NCBI GenBank assembly: GCA_002261195.1
Contig: MVBO01000029.1
Location: forward strand, 67,040 to 131,039
Direction: 5' to 3'
Length of the DNA stretch: 64,000 nt
DNA from: Bifiguratus adelaidae
Taxonomy: Eukaryota; Mucoromycota; Endogonomycetes; Endogonales
Shown here: positions 13,368 through 23,671 of the stretch, one piece after another
Layout of the letters: every line of letters begins with the position of its first letter
Position numbering within the stretch: the stretch's first letter is position 1
Made by a program: the position numbers and the translations under genes
The notes under the pieces: model-generated
Database searches by the model: none
Seen by the model: only the letters and a program-made list of their open reading frames with translations
What the model was told of the DNA's origin: nothing

Positions 13368-14624
13368 CTAAGCTACAGCGTTCACAGATGGGGATTGATC
13401 TACAATGGAGGTATCCGGAGATGTCTTTTCTGGTATGGGTAATTTGGTGCCAGGTGGAGTAGCAGAAGGAGTGGGGGGAATATGGGATGCCGGTAACGAG
13501 TTGTAGCCTGGAGATGGTTCGCGAAGAGGTGCAAGTGCTGGACCTTGATATGATTCATAGGGTGTGTGCAGATCATGGGAACTGTAAGGAGGGTGATGGC
13601 GAGCCAAGGTCTCGAGGGGAGGTAACGTGACGCGAGTTTGATCATGGGGAACGGAGGACGAAGGCGGAAGGTGAGGATGAGGTGTTGACGTCGAAGAAGA
13701 ATAAGTATTGTTGGAAATCGCAGTGCTCTCAAAGGCACTAATGCCGCCCTTGTGGCCATGCTCCCGTCCAATACCAAGATGGGAAGGGGGTGGTGTAGCC
13801 ACATAGGCTTGTGATGGTGGATAATCTGGCTGTGTCGCATAGAACGATGGGCCAGAGGACGCGTTGGCAAAACCGCTCAATGACGTCGACGACGGAGTAT
13901 GATAAGGGTTGCTTGAAGGATGAAAAGACGAAGACTGACTGGGACGCGAGGTTGACGTCGAGAAATAATCGAGCGGCGAGTGATGGACACTCGGCTTATA
14001 GGTATGTTCAGAGATAGCGGTCTTGGAGCTCGTTCCGTTGGTCCAAACGGAATACGCAATGTAAGCATGCCGTGCACCCGTTTTTCTGGACCAATCTGGC
14101 ATCTCCTGCACCTTTTCTTGTTTTAATGTCGGTTTTGGCGAAAGACCGTGCCCCGTCTCTGAACCAACCAGCGTATTGATACTCATGGATTGCTGCCCAG
14201 TAGGACGTGGCGTAGGCGGAGAGACGAGGGCAAGCGAATAAGTACTCTGCATGGCTGACAGTGCTTCAGCCACCTGAGCTTCTTGCTCAACATGATGATA
14301 CATATCGTGTGCATAGTCGGATGACTCGTCTCGATTTCGATAAGCATTATTCGCCAACAGCATCAAAATAGAGCTTGCTTCCGCGTCTTCCTCGGAAGGT
14401 GTCTGTTCATCCGATGCCTTTTTTCTCTTTCCCTTGGGCATCGTTGGCATGCTCTCTTCCAAGAACATCACACCTTCTCCTTCCTTGCGCTTCTTGGTTC
14501 TCGGAAAAAATGACCCCAGCCCCTTTCGCCTTCTTCCCGTAGCCAGTGGAGTGGATGATTTTGTTGAATGATTGGGATCTTCATCCGCACGAAATTGATG
14601 GTAATAGGTTGTTGTTCCCGCCAT
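13368..14624 (-). CDS. Low-complexity Ser/Pro-rich protein, unknown function
   Basis: A single exon encodes 418 residues from ATG at 14624. No known domain is recognised. There are basic clusters (about residues 30-50 and 65-75: GRRRKGLGSFFPRTKKRK, KGKRKKA) that could be nuclear-localisation signals, then a short ordered-looking segment (SILMLLANNAYRNRD), and a long Ser/Thr/Pro/His-rich tail with YxSP-like repeats. The layout resembles a fungal regulator without a visible DNA-binding domain, which is only an impression. The frame stays open upstream to 14895 through a GA microsatellite, which would add Ser-Leu repeats. The ATG at 14624 is preferred because it avoids the microsatellite. Confidence 0.65.
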   Translation of the reverse strand: MAGTTTYYHQFRADEDPNHSTKSSTPLATGRRRKGLGSFFPRTKKRKEGEGVMFLEESMPTMPKGKRKKASDEQTPSEEDAEASSILMLLANNAYRNRDESSDYAHDMYHHVEQEAQVAEALSAMQSTYSLALVSPPTPRPTGQQSMSINTLVGSETGHGLSPKPTLKQEKVQEMPDWSRKTGARHAYIAYSVWTNGTSSKTAISEHTYKPSVHHSPLDYFSTSTSRPSQSSSFHPSSNPYHTPSSTSLSGFANASSGPSFYATQPDYPPSQAYVATPPPSHLGIGREHGHKGGISAFESTAISNNTYSSSTSTPHPHLPPSSSVPHDQTRVTLPPLETLARHHPPYSSHDLHTPYESYQGPALAPLREPSPGYNSLPASHIPPTPSATPPGTKLPIPEKTSPDTSIVDQSPSVNAVA

Positions 14625-14627
14625 CCT

Positions 14628-14633
<6 letters not shown>

Positions 14634-14664
<31 letters not shown>

Positions 14665-14705
14665 GCGTGAGAGAGAAGAGGGAGCAAGAGTGAGAGAGAG
14701 GGAGA
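14634..14705. repeat. GA microsatellite in a 5' leader
   Basis: A near-perfect (GA)n run (14634-14661) continues as an imperfect purine tract to about 14705. On the minus strand it is a CT-rich leader ending about ten bases before the start codon at 14624. Confidence 0.9.
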
Positions 14706-14741
14706 CAGAGGCCAAGTTGACCCAAAATAGTCAATGATTGC

Positions 14742-14754
14742 AGGGTTAGGGTTA
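14742..14754 (+). promoter_or_regulatory. Double telomere-repeat-like motif
   Basis: AGGGTTAGGGTTA lies about 118 bases upstream of the minus-strand start at 14624. It is the strongest of three such motifs in promoter positions in this window. Confidence 0.4.
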
Positions 14755-14890
14755 TTTTGGGATTTATCCAAAAAGGGAAATTGACCCGGGAATTCGGGAC
14801 GGGAATCAAGAAAAGTCGCTTGACACGAGACAGAGACAGAGACAAGCAAGCGAGCAATAACATTGGACCCATATGGATTTAATCCTCCAT

Positions 14891-15323
14891 CTACCACCCT
14901 TCCACCACCATGGCGGATAGAGTAGCTTCTAATTCACCTTGATGTTCCTTGAGACAGCGTTCAGCAATGGCTTTGCTCACGCCCAATTCTTGCATGACCA
15001 CATCCACATCGGCCTTGGTCACCAATTTGATGGCATCGACTTGCTTGGCGAGTTTCTCGTCTCGTTGTTGGTCATTGACATTACGCAACATGTTCATGGC
15101 CTAGAGAAAGCATATATTAGAGGACAGGCACTATTGGATTGCCTATGGCGCGTACCTTTTTCAGTTTGGCACCGTCAATGACTCTACCATTGGAATCTTC
15201 GGCCACATAACCTGTCACTCGCTTCATGTCCTTTTTAGCTTCTCCCTGTTGTCCTTGTGGTTGTTGTTCTTCCTCGTCATCTTCTACCTTCTTGTCTGTC
15301 TCTTTTCTACTTGAATCCGTCAT
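14891..15323 (-). CDS. HYPK-like UBA/NAC-type protein (NatA co-factor)
   Basis: Two exons encode about 124 residues. The N-terminal half is acidic and low-complexity (DDEEEQQPQGQQG). The C-terminal half has a helical segment (DEKLAKQVDAIKLVTKADVD) and a UBA-like domain (MQELGVSKAIAERCLKEHQG) ending LEATLSAMVVEGW. This is the HYPK layout, where the C-terminal domain binds and modulates the ribosome-bound N-terminal acetyltransferase NatA (Naa10/Naa15). It is present in many fungi but absent from S. cerevisiae. The start lies 147 bases from the eIF2B alpha start on the other strand, so two translation-linked genes share a divergent promoter. Confidence 0.85.
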
Positions 15324-15470
15324 GTGCGATGAATCTGTCGTTTGTCTGTGCAGAGAAATGTGGCTCGTCTGCCCAAACACCGCTCTGCCAAAAGTGTGTC
15401 ACGTGACATACCTGCCTTTTGTTTGCTTTACGCGGTTTAGTTGAGTCACTCTCTGTCTTTTTTCACCCTC

Positions 15471-16654
15471 ATGGCAAACAGCAACGGCTTTGATGTGGTG
15501 CAGACCTACCGACAGATCCTGGGGGATCCAGTAAGTGCAGTCATTGGATCAGCAAGTGACTCATGGTGTTATATAGGACATGTCGACGCCGGTTGCGACG
15601 TTCAAAGCTCTCGCGGAATTCATGAAACACTCGTCGGCATCCACCATGTCAGAGTTTATGCAGACATTGGATCAAGCATCACAACAGATAAAGGCAGCTG
15701 CATATGCTGAAACAGGGTCCTGGTCCAAGTATATGCGGTTGACTCACGAAGAACCGATACAATATCAACACAAGGCACAGGTGGCTGCCTTGGCCGGTAT
15801 GGATCTTTTTTTACGCTTTGTGGCGCGCAATTCGCATGACATACTGGTAAGTTTACAAGAACAAGGCACGATGGGCGTGGATGACTGATAGAAGACATGT
15901 TCTGTAGGATTTTGAAACGTGCAAACAAAATCTCATTGATCGCTCGGAACTGATTTTGCAAAAGGCCGCCGTAGCGCGTGATAGAGCAGCCGCTACGGGA
16001 GCTCAATTCATTCGAGATAACGGACTAGTGTTGGTCCATGCGTATTCGCGTGTCCTGATGCGGTTATTGATGATTGCGGGCAAGACTGGAAAGCGGTTTC
16101 GGGTGCTTGTGACAGAAGGACGACCGACGACGGAAGGAGAACGAGCGGTGCGCGAATTAACAGAAGCAGGCATTGAGGCACAAGGTGTCTTGGATTCTGC
16201 GGTGGCTTACATTATGAACAAGGTGGACATGGTGCTGGTGGGAGCGGAAGGCGTGGTAGAAAATGGCGGTGTGATTAATCAGATTGGTTCCTACCAAGTG
16301 GCCTTGGTGGCCAAAGCACACGGCAAGCCCTTATACGCCGTCGCCGAAAGCTACAAATTTGTCCGCCTGTTTCCTCTCTCTCAATACGACCTTCCCACCA
16401 AAACCCCTCGTCTCCTCAACTTTGCCGACAAAAACCTCATGCATCCCCTCTTGTCTGCCCAAACGTCACAACGGCAACGAGAGGAATCCACATCGTCGGT
16501 GGATCTGGACGTGGATGTGTCATTGGCTGATTTCGTCTTGTCGAATCCCTCGGTCGACTACACGCCACCCGAATACATTACCCTTCTTCTCACTGATCTC
16601 GGCAATCTGACTCCCAGTGGTGTGTCTGACGAGTTGATTAAATTGTACTTGTAG
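15471..16654 (+). CDS. GCN3: Translation initiation factor eIF2B alpha subunit
   Basis: Three exons (15471-15530, 15577-15846, 15908-16654) encode 358 residues. The N-terminal helical domain (ATFKALAEFMKHSSASTMSE) and the Rossmann-like half (FRVLVTEGRPTTEGERAVRE, VDMVLVGAEGVVENGGVINQ, GKPLYAVAESYKFVRLFPL) match eIF2B alpha/Gcn3. It ends TPSGVSDELIKLYL, the family C-terminus. The protein is the regulatory subunit of the eIF2 guanine-nucleotide exchange factor and senses phosphorylated eIF2 alpha in amino-acid starvation. A GCN4-like bZIP factor, the classical downstream target of this pathway, lies about 16 kb away. Confidence 0.95.
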
Positions 16655-16852
16655 TTCGTATTGATACTCAATAGAGATTATCCTTTGGGTAGCGCATGAC
16701 GCAAACTAATATAGCGGCCGCCATTGGGCGGTGTACTGCACAAGACGTGTTGCAGTCGGATGCGCATGAAATGGGGAAGAAGAGAGAAGCAGAGGAAGAA
16801 GAGAGAATAACCATTTTATCAACATCTTTCTTCTTATATACACATTCGCTTT

Positions 16853-17580
16853 TCAGAAATAGCGCGCCGAAGTAGGCGTCAAGGGCAAGAGAGCAACAGC
16901 CACACGACGTCCTTCTTCAGCCAAGACATTAAAGGTCGCTGCCGCGTTTTTCTAAACAGGCTCAGTTGGACATTGGAGAACTTCACATCCCATCACATAC
17001 CGAGTCCATCATATCCACCTGTATCCCTAGTTTGTGAAGATAGGATCGAATGTTGGGAGGCACAAGGGCAAATGTACGGCCAGTGCCAAACAGCACGAGT
17101 TCTACAAATGATTCAGCTCCGAGCGCACGCCGGCTCAGTCTCTCTCTTACCTGGCTTGGGTGTAATTACGCGGAATATCTGGACCATCTCTTCTGTCCAT
17201 CCCCTGAAGCGTTCTGTTTCGAGAGCTTGAGACGGAACATCCCAGCTAAAGGCTTCTCCATTCATCAAGATCACACCTCCACGTAATCGAACGCCACTGG
17301 TGAGCACAATGCCATCTTGTGTGATGGTATCGACACCGACCACCGGGCGTGTATCAAACATGTTGCGGAAGGCTGAGTAGAGACTTTCGGGGACAATGGT
17401 ATCGGACGTGGGAGCTTCCTTGGGCCATGTTTGGTTCATGACGGGTGTGTTGTGCGGTTGTTGATGGACTTCGTTCGTTGGTCGGCGTTTGGCGTAGAGG
17501 GAGAGGGTTGTCGTGAGGGATCGTTGGCCGAGCGATCGTGTCAGAGCTCGACAGCGTGTGGAGGTTACGGATCGTAGCAT
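16853..17580 (-). CDS. NDUFAF3: Complex I assembly factor, NDUFAF3/Mth938 family
   Basis: Three exons give about 195 residues. The first residues (MLRSVTSTRCRALTRSLGQR) are basic and Ser/Arg-rich like a mitochondrial presequence. The Mth938 domain follows (GIVLTSGVRLRGGVILMNGE, then FRVITPKP, LVLFGTGRTFALVPPNIRSYLHKLGI with VDMMDS, and NAAATFNVLAEEGRRVAVAL). In animals NDUFAF3 acts with NDUFAF4 in early assembly of respiratory complex I. Its presence implies that this fungus keeps complex I. An earlier in-frame ATG at 17643 would extend the N-terminus but looks less like a presequence start. Confidence 0.88.
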
Positions 17581-17667
17581 TATGGTATGATGCCGGGCAG
17601 TCAGTAGTATCTTTGGTGGAGCAAGAAGCGTCAAAGAAGGCAAATGTCCTTGTCAATGTGCCACTTG

Positions 17668-17676
17668 AACCCTAAA
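17668..17676 (-). promoter_or_regulatory. Telomere-repeat-like motif in a divergent promoter
   Basis: AACCCTAAA lies in the 133-base space between the NDUFAF3-like and GEMIN8-like start codons. Confidence 0.35.
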
Positions 17677-17713
17677 GCCCGGTGGTCGAGAAAGAAACAA
17701 GTCTTCTTTATTG

Positions 17714-18368
17714 ATGGCATGGCCACTAGACCAGCAAGCGTTGGAAGCGTTTCATGCGCGTCACTTTAGTCCAGAGTGTGTCAGTGCATGGACTCAACTA
17801 ATAGAGAGACCACGGAAACGTGCGAGATCAGAAGAAGTTTGTCGTGAGGAAGGATGGACGCGCCATGAGGTCGCACTCTTCCCATCCATGCCATCCCCTC
17901 CACCCAACTCAACACCACCGAATCCAGTCATTCCTAACGCAGCCCCCACTACCGACGACGTACATGGTACCGTCATGACCTTGTCTCAAGAAACCATCGA
18001 CATGTTTCGATTCTCTGAAAACTACCGTCGAGAACGTGAGTCTCTCGCTAGGTATAGAACAATACGCTCACATTCCCCCTTTACCAGGTGAAGCAGCCCG
18101 AGAAAGGGCCAGAAAACGAAAGGAAGCCCGCAAACTCCGTCTACACACCACATCCTCACCTCCCGACACTGCGCATCCCGATAGTCCCGAATCCCCCGAT
18201 ACTCCCGATTTTGAGCATCAGGAACCGCCTCCAGATACCCTCGTGCTCTACGATCCTCCTCCGGATGCTCTCCATGTGCGCCTATTGCATACAGTCGTTA
18301 ATGATGGGTACCGCCATACCTGCGATGAGGACGTGACCTTGTGGCCGGTGTTGCCTTTGCGTCTCTAA
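17714..18368 (+). CDS. GEMIN8-like protein (possible SMN-complex component)
   Basis: Two exons joined over a 52-base intron (about 18037-18088) give about 200 residues. Three short blocks match the pattern of animal Gemin8: an N-terminal helix (FHARHFSPECVSAWTQLI), a central charged helix beginning SQETIDMFRFSENYRRERE, and a terminal block whose end (LWPVLPLRL) resembles Gemin8's YWPVIPLKF. The linkers are Pro/Ser/Asp-rich. Gemin8 binds Gemin6/7 and helps the SMN complex load Sm proteins on snRNAs. The identification rests on motif recall, not a database hit, and the similarity outside these blocks is weak. Confidence 0.55.
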
Positions 18369-18598
18369 TCATTTCGCCATGATGATGAACCAACATCCTT
18401 GTCCTTAATCGCGAGCCTAGCGTCGCGGTGATGCAGATTCAAATGTTGCGCAGGACATGAGGGGGAAAGGAGGAGCCATTCGATGAGCGAGGAACAAGGG
18501 AAAGAGGATTTTCCCTTGGACAGCGCTTCATGGATGGCTCTATTGTTTTCCCCTCATGATGGGTCTGAATGGATGATGATACACGTACAAGGCCAATT

Positions 18599-20909
18599 TT
18601 ATTTGCGATAAAAGTGTCGCTTAAAGTGGAAAAAGAGTTGCAGCACCCCTCGATCAAAACTACTCTTGAATCCCTTCTTGTGCGAATACTCCCATTCGCG
18701 ATTGACGATACGGAAGGCAATGTCTTCGTAAGGTGGTCCAGCCTTGAAGCGAATCAGCACGGTTTCGTCCATATCGGGTTCTTTTTCAATGACATAGGTA
18801 GGTGCTTTGGATGGATCAATCAAATCCGGATAAAAGATGCTACAAGAAGACAGGGACATGTTGAGCATGGGCAGGTAAGGCACACGCAAAGCCTCATTAC
18901 GTACTGAAACTTGTACCCTTGCACCACCTTGGGTGGCGGGTTATCCACATCATAATGTGTCTGATTGTACTTGTTCCACTCGTATCCAGTGTGTACCCGA
19001 TTGAAGAAGCGTGGTTTCCGCGGACGGTACTTGTCCTGCCATAAGTATGTATCTTGCGGTAGGGCTGCTTCCACATTAAACATGTTTTCGTCTTCATCGA
19101 GACCTTTGGCGATTTCTTGCTCAAGAAGGGCGTTGGTAGCGACTGATTCATCCTGAACCGTCGCCGGTTGGACGTTTGCCCTGGCGGAAAAGGCAGGGGT
19201 GCGCGATCGCAGAAGGGTATAGTCTTGACCTTGTATCCGTCGGCGTTCCTCGAGCTAAAGAAGCCTGGTTAATGAAACGCGTTCTATCATCTCTTCAGCT
19301 TGACTTACAAGTGAACGGGCATCCTCGCCTTCCTCCACCACCCGAATATGAGCATCGTCGCGTGGTATGGACGTGACGAGTTCGGGGCTCATCTCGCGTT
19401 GATAGGGTTCGATCAGTGTTTCCTCTCTATCTGGTTGACCCTCGGCATCGTCTACTCCCTCGTCCGTATCCATGCCGTCCTCTGCACCCACACCATTTCC
19501 AGGCACCTCCATGTGCGCTAGTCCAAGCGCATGACCGAGCTCTTGCTGAACCTTGGCGGCTTCCTCGCGTTGCTTGCTGCGCAGCTGCTCCAGACGTGTC
19601 TTGAGCATATGTTCATGCATGTCTCGTAATAGTGCCTTGGACTTGTACACCACCAATTGACTTAGTAGGTGTTCCCAATACTCTACATCCACCGGTCCAC
19701 CTGAATTGAGTTTGGCATGGATCTGCTTTTCCAGGATGCACAATTGATCATGCGTTTTGCCTGCCAGTACGCGTACAATTTCTTCATTGATTGGTTGCGC
19801 CACGCCACCCACCGCTATTCTCGCAGCGTCGGTTCGTGTTGATGCCAGCTTGTCATCAGAGACCACTTTCATGTTCTGTTGTGTATCATCAGCAATTGAT
19901 GACCATGAGACACATGCAAGCAACACTTGCCTTCCAAAATTCGACACTTTCCGGACTCTTTTCGAGTGCCAAATACATGTTAATGTCCTTGTGGAGCTCT
20001 TCCATTTCCTCCAACGTTAAGTTCTGCATAGCAAAGTGAGCCACTTGTTCCACGCAATACATGCACACTCACATCAAAGATGGTGTACGGTTCTTCCAGA
20101 TCCACTTCAATATCCACATCCTCTTCCACCTTATCGGGTTCATTGGCAAGGCGCAAGTTCATGGCCAAGACATCAATAGGCTTTGCCCGGCCTTCCTTGA
20201 TGCGGATCTCTGCTCGTCGCTTGGCTTGCTCCAGATGAAACTGTGTTTGCAAGAATAAATTGCAAAGATCCAGTAAAGCTTTCATCGAGCCCTTCTCCAC
20301 TTACCTCTTCCTCCCGCGCATACCAATCGCCCATTTGAGCCGCCTCGGCCTCGCGCTGCATCCTCGCCATCTCCTCTTCTCTCAACTCCCGTTCGATTTC
20401 TCGTTCTGCACGACGCTTGTTTAGCTTTTCAAGCTCCTCTTGTGTCTCTATCCGCCGTTCACGTTCCCGCCTTGCGATCTCCTTGGCCGACAAGCCCGTC
20501 TTCTTTTCCTTTTCTTGCTTTTTACCCCACGCAAACTTGGCTTCCAAGTTGACATCGTTGAAGGGATTGTTCACATTGGAGTAACCAAGTTGTGAAATAG
20601 AAGGACCAAAGGAAGGCATCTGTTCTTCCTCCTCGTCCTCGTCAGGTTCAGGTGTACGATGGCGATGTTTGGACTTTTTGTCCTTGTGCTTTCGTGAGGA
20701 CCGCTCCTCGGAGCGATCTCGAGACCTTCGTCGTCTGTGTGATCTGTCACGTCTAAATGTGAGCACCATGCGGTCAAATGCGAGACTTACCTGTCATCCT
20801 TGTAGCGATCCTCATATCGATCGTCGTGTCGGTCACGAGGCCGTGAACGGTGTCTGTGTCTGTCGTCGTCTTGCCTCCGCCGCTCCGGTGTAGGTGAACG
20901 CGTCGGCAT
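18599..20909 (-). CDS. Cactin, spliceosome-associated protein
   Basis: The C-terminal CactinC domain is unmistakable: FYPDLIDPSKAPTYVIEKE, GPPYEDIAFRIVNREWEYSH and the terminal LFFHFKRHFYRK. The N-terminus is an RS/RD-rich basic region (MPTRSPTPERRRQDDDRHRH), followed by a long charged coiled coil and the mid-domain (FHLEQAKRRAEIRIKEGRAK, PIDVLAMNLRL). Several introns are present; the first ends where the Arg-rich region resumes near 20760. Cactin acts in late spliceosomes in fission yeast and animals and is missing from S. cerevisiae. The gene fills 2.3 kb and converges on the GEMIN8-like gene, with 230 bases between stop codons. Confidence 0.93.
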
Positions 20910-22531
20910 GGTGTATAATGTGAGTTGTAGGAGTGGGAATCTATGCGGCGAGGCGTGACCAATGCCGTGTGCGTGAAATCAGAGCGAAAGGAAATTTGCC
21001 CATTGTCTGAAGCAAGCGTGCAAAGAGCGAGAGCCATTAGATCATTGATGAGAGTGTATGGCCAGTATAAATCTATGCAATGCATCGATGGTGTCCCTGT
21101 GCGTCCGTGGGTTGCGATTCGTTGTATTTTCCGAGCTCCTTGGAGCATGATTTAGGATAGGCTTGGGAGGCCACATTACATTTACATCAATAGAAGATGG
21201 TCATGGTCAAGGACACCCAGAGACAAAGAAATGCATGCTTCTATAGCGCGAGGTGAAGCATTATCGACGTTTCCCCGCCTTGCTTCAATTGGAGTACGAT
21301 GTGCAGAATTCATGTCATCACCGCGTCCGCTAAGAGCCTTAGGTTGACCTTAACCTTGTTCATTTCTAAAGTCTAACCAAGCGTTGAGACCATGCAAAAA
21401 GAGATTACTTGTCATGTAGGAGAATACAACGAGAGATGGATGGTATCCATGTCGTCGAGACGGAATTTAATCCGCGCCGCGCAGACATCACCTGACTTGA
21501 GGATCCTTCCGGAAACGCGTACACGTTCTCGAAGATGGAAAGGACAGATTCCACCGCCTCTATCAGTGAGTGTGCTGGAGGCATCGCCTTGTTATCATTT
21601 CAGGCAATGCTAGCAGGTGCTGCGCTTGTACCAGTTGAACCACGTTGAGCCATCGAGGTCGTGAAGCCAACATTATCAGAAAGCAACCAAGCTATTATGA
21701 ATATAATCCTGCTGTGACCGAAACTCGTAGTGTGCGGTGCGATTCGTGAAACCAAGCATTGTGGACCTGCAATGATATCCTAGTAGGGACAGCCCTGCTC
21801 AACTTTCCCTCTCGTCAACCATTCGATAGCCTGGACGGACATCAATGCAGATGGATAATATCAGTGGCAAATCAGTATACTGGTTGACGGTCCTTTGCGC
21901 AACAGGTTGAGCAACGAGGACAAACTTTACACCCCTGACCAACGTGGCGATTTAGTCGACTGATCTATCGCCCATCATGGCCCCCTCGACCTATCCACGC
22001 CCAAGGCCTATTGGTTCCACCTGAATCAAGACCTTGCACTTCCAAGTCCTTGATACCATCCCGCGGTCAGCCTTTCACGTCCCTGATTAACATTCTAGTC
22101 CATCTGGGGCATGACCTGTTCCTGATGTCAAAAATATGCCTTATACATTGACGAGAGTGGATTGGGTCGTGGCCATGCCGATGTTCTCCTCCTTAAAATT
22201 GGCCATCGATAAGCGCGACCGTCCCGACCCGTGAAAAGTCCCCCGGATGTGTATAACAAGCACGGGCCGATGCCTATATGCAAGATAAGCTGTCATGTCC
22301 CAATCATCGGGCATCGAAATTAGGGCAGAGATTGGGGCTTTGGCGACGCGGTAATACACACATACACACGCACACAAGACAACCTATCGTTTGTTCTGCC
22401 ATTCCAACTATATACACAAGGCAACATGTAACTCTGACATCTATAAAGCATCTAAAGCATCTAAAGTCATCTATAAACCAATCTAAATCATCAGTGAAAA
22501 ACAAAAACACAAAGGTCCAGCCTTGGAGGGG
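20910..22531. other. Intergenic stretch of 1.6 kb without a recognised gene
   Basis: Short open frames occur but none shows a motif, a good intron pattern or codon use like the neighbours. A CA-rich microsatellite (22354-22377) and short imperfect repeats of CATCTAAA type (about 22438-22490) lie near its right end, in the likely 3' flank of the zinc-finger gene. Confidence 0.4.
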
Positions 22532-23488
22532 CTACACGGGTGGCAAGAGCGAGGTGATAGGGGGTAAGAGGGGTTTGTGCGTTTGAGGCACAATTGACGA
22601 AAGAGGAGGCAACATGGTTTGTTGATCTTGCTCTTGAGGCATCAACGGAGGCAATGTATTGGATAAGAGTGAGATGGATGTACTAGCTGGCGCAGCAATT
22701 GGATGCGTTGATCGAACATTGCTGAAGCCAAAAGGTCTTATGAGAGGCGACGTTTCTGGCGTACAAAGAGCATCGGAGTCTGAATCAGGCGTGGCTTGTC
22801 TTGTTGTGAATCCAGAGGATGGATAGGCAGATAGGGTTGGCGAAGAGGCTCTTGAGGGTGGCAACGACATGGAAAATACCGGACTTGAGGCGCTAGACGA
22901 TGTTGGGCTACAGGGCTGTGAGCGAATTGTGAACAGCAACTGACGATCCTGTTCAGAGTGTTGCTTGATGTGACGTGTGAGATGGGATTGTCGCCAGTAA
23001 GCCTTGGAACAATTCGGGATCGGACACTGCTGGAGCGTGCACGACCTTGGCGCGGGATCGGAACCGTGCACCAGGACGGAAGCAGCAGCCAAGGTGGATG
23101 CAGACACTGATCGATAAGGCGAAACCTGAAGATTCTTGGAGTGCGCCGCTGCTGCCTGTGCGTATTCGGCGGATCCATCCAAAATGACATTGACCTCCTT
23201 AAACTCTAATCCATGATGCACCTTGGGCTGAACCTTGCGCTCCTTTCGCTTCTTGACAGTTGAATGTATCCGTAGATGTCTCGTCAACTCATCTAAGCGC
23301 GAAAAGCGCTTATAGCACCCGGGAAAGGTGCAAGGATGGGGTTTCTCACCCGTATGCGTTCGAATATGTCGTGTCTGATGTTCTAACCGAGAGAATGATT
23401 TCGGACATAGATGACATTTGTAAGGTCGTGACTCAACTTGTTGAGCAGGTAGCTCATTCAAGATGGAATGCAATGCAAAGGAAGCCAT
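22532..23488 (-). CDS. C2H2 zinc-finger factor, CreA/Mig1-type fingers
   Basis: A single exon encodes about 318 residues. Two adjacent N-terminal C2H2 fingers ([25 protein letters not shown], joined by TGEKPHPC to [21 protein letters not shown]) match the finger pair of the carbon-catabolite repressors CreA/Mig1. A third finger follows after a basic linker ([23 protein letters not shown]), which CreA lacks. The rest is Ser/Pro-rich, ending in short repeated LLPP-like motifs. CreA-type fingers bind SYGGRG-type sites at sugar-regulated genes. The extra finger and short length suggest a relative, not a strict CreA orthologue. ATG at 23488 is chosen; an in-frame ATG at 23500 is possible. Confidence 0.85.
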   Translation of the reverse strand: MASFALHSILNELPAQQVESRPYKCHLCPKSFSRLEHQTRHIRTHTGEKPHPCTFPGCYKRFSRLDELTRHLRIHSTVKKRKERKVQPKVHHGLEFKEVNVILDGSAEYAQAAAAHSKNLQVSPYRSVSASTLAAASVLVHGSDPAPRSCTLQQCPIPNCSKAYWRQSHLTRHIKQHSEQDRQLLFTIRSQPCSPTSSSASSPVFSMSLPPSRASSPTLSAYPSSGFTTRQATPDSDSDALCTPETSPLIRPFGFSNVRSTHPIAAPASTSISLLSNTLPPLMPQEQDQQTMLPPLSSIVPQTHKPLLPPITSLLPPV

Positions 23489-23671
23489 GAAAAGGTACAA
23501 GCGCCAACTGCTCAGCTTTATAAGTGAGAGAAGAGATACGAATTGTTGATTAGGTCAAACCCTCCGAAAAAGGAAGTTTGACGGAGTCTGAATGAGATAC
23601 CTAATCACGTGTTGGAAGGGCAACATGTACACGTGAAAGGAATGATCCGATTGGCTAACACGTGCAGCCCG

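Noticed and set aside
14468-14872. Second minus-strand frame with Ser-Leu repeats over the GA microsatellite
   Set aside because: It is an alternative reading of the repeat with no conserved end. The 418-residue frame is better supported.
21641-21663. Possible tRNA T-loop-like sequence
   Set aside because: A GGTTCAAC-like string occurs on the minus strand, but no acceptor stem or anticodon arm could be built around it.
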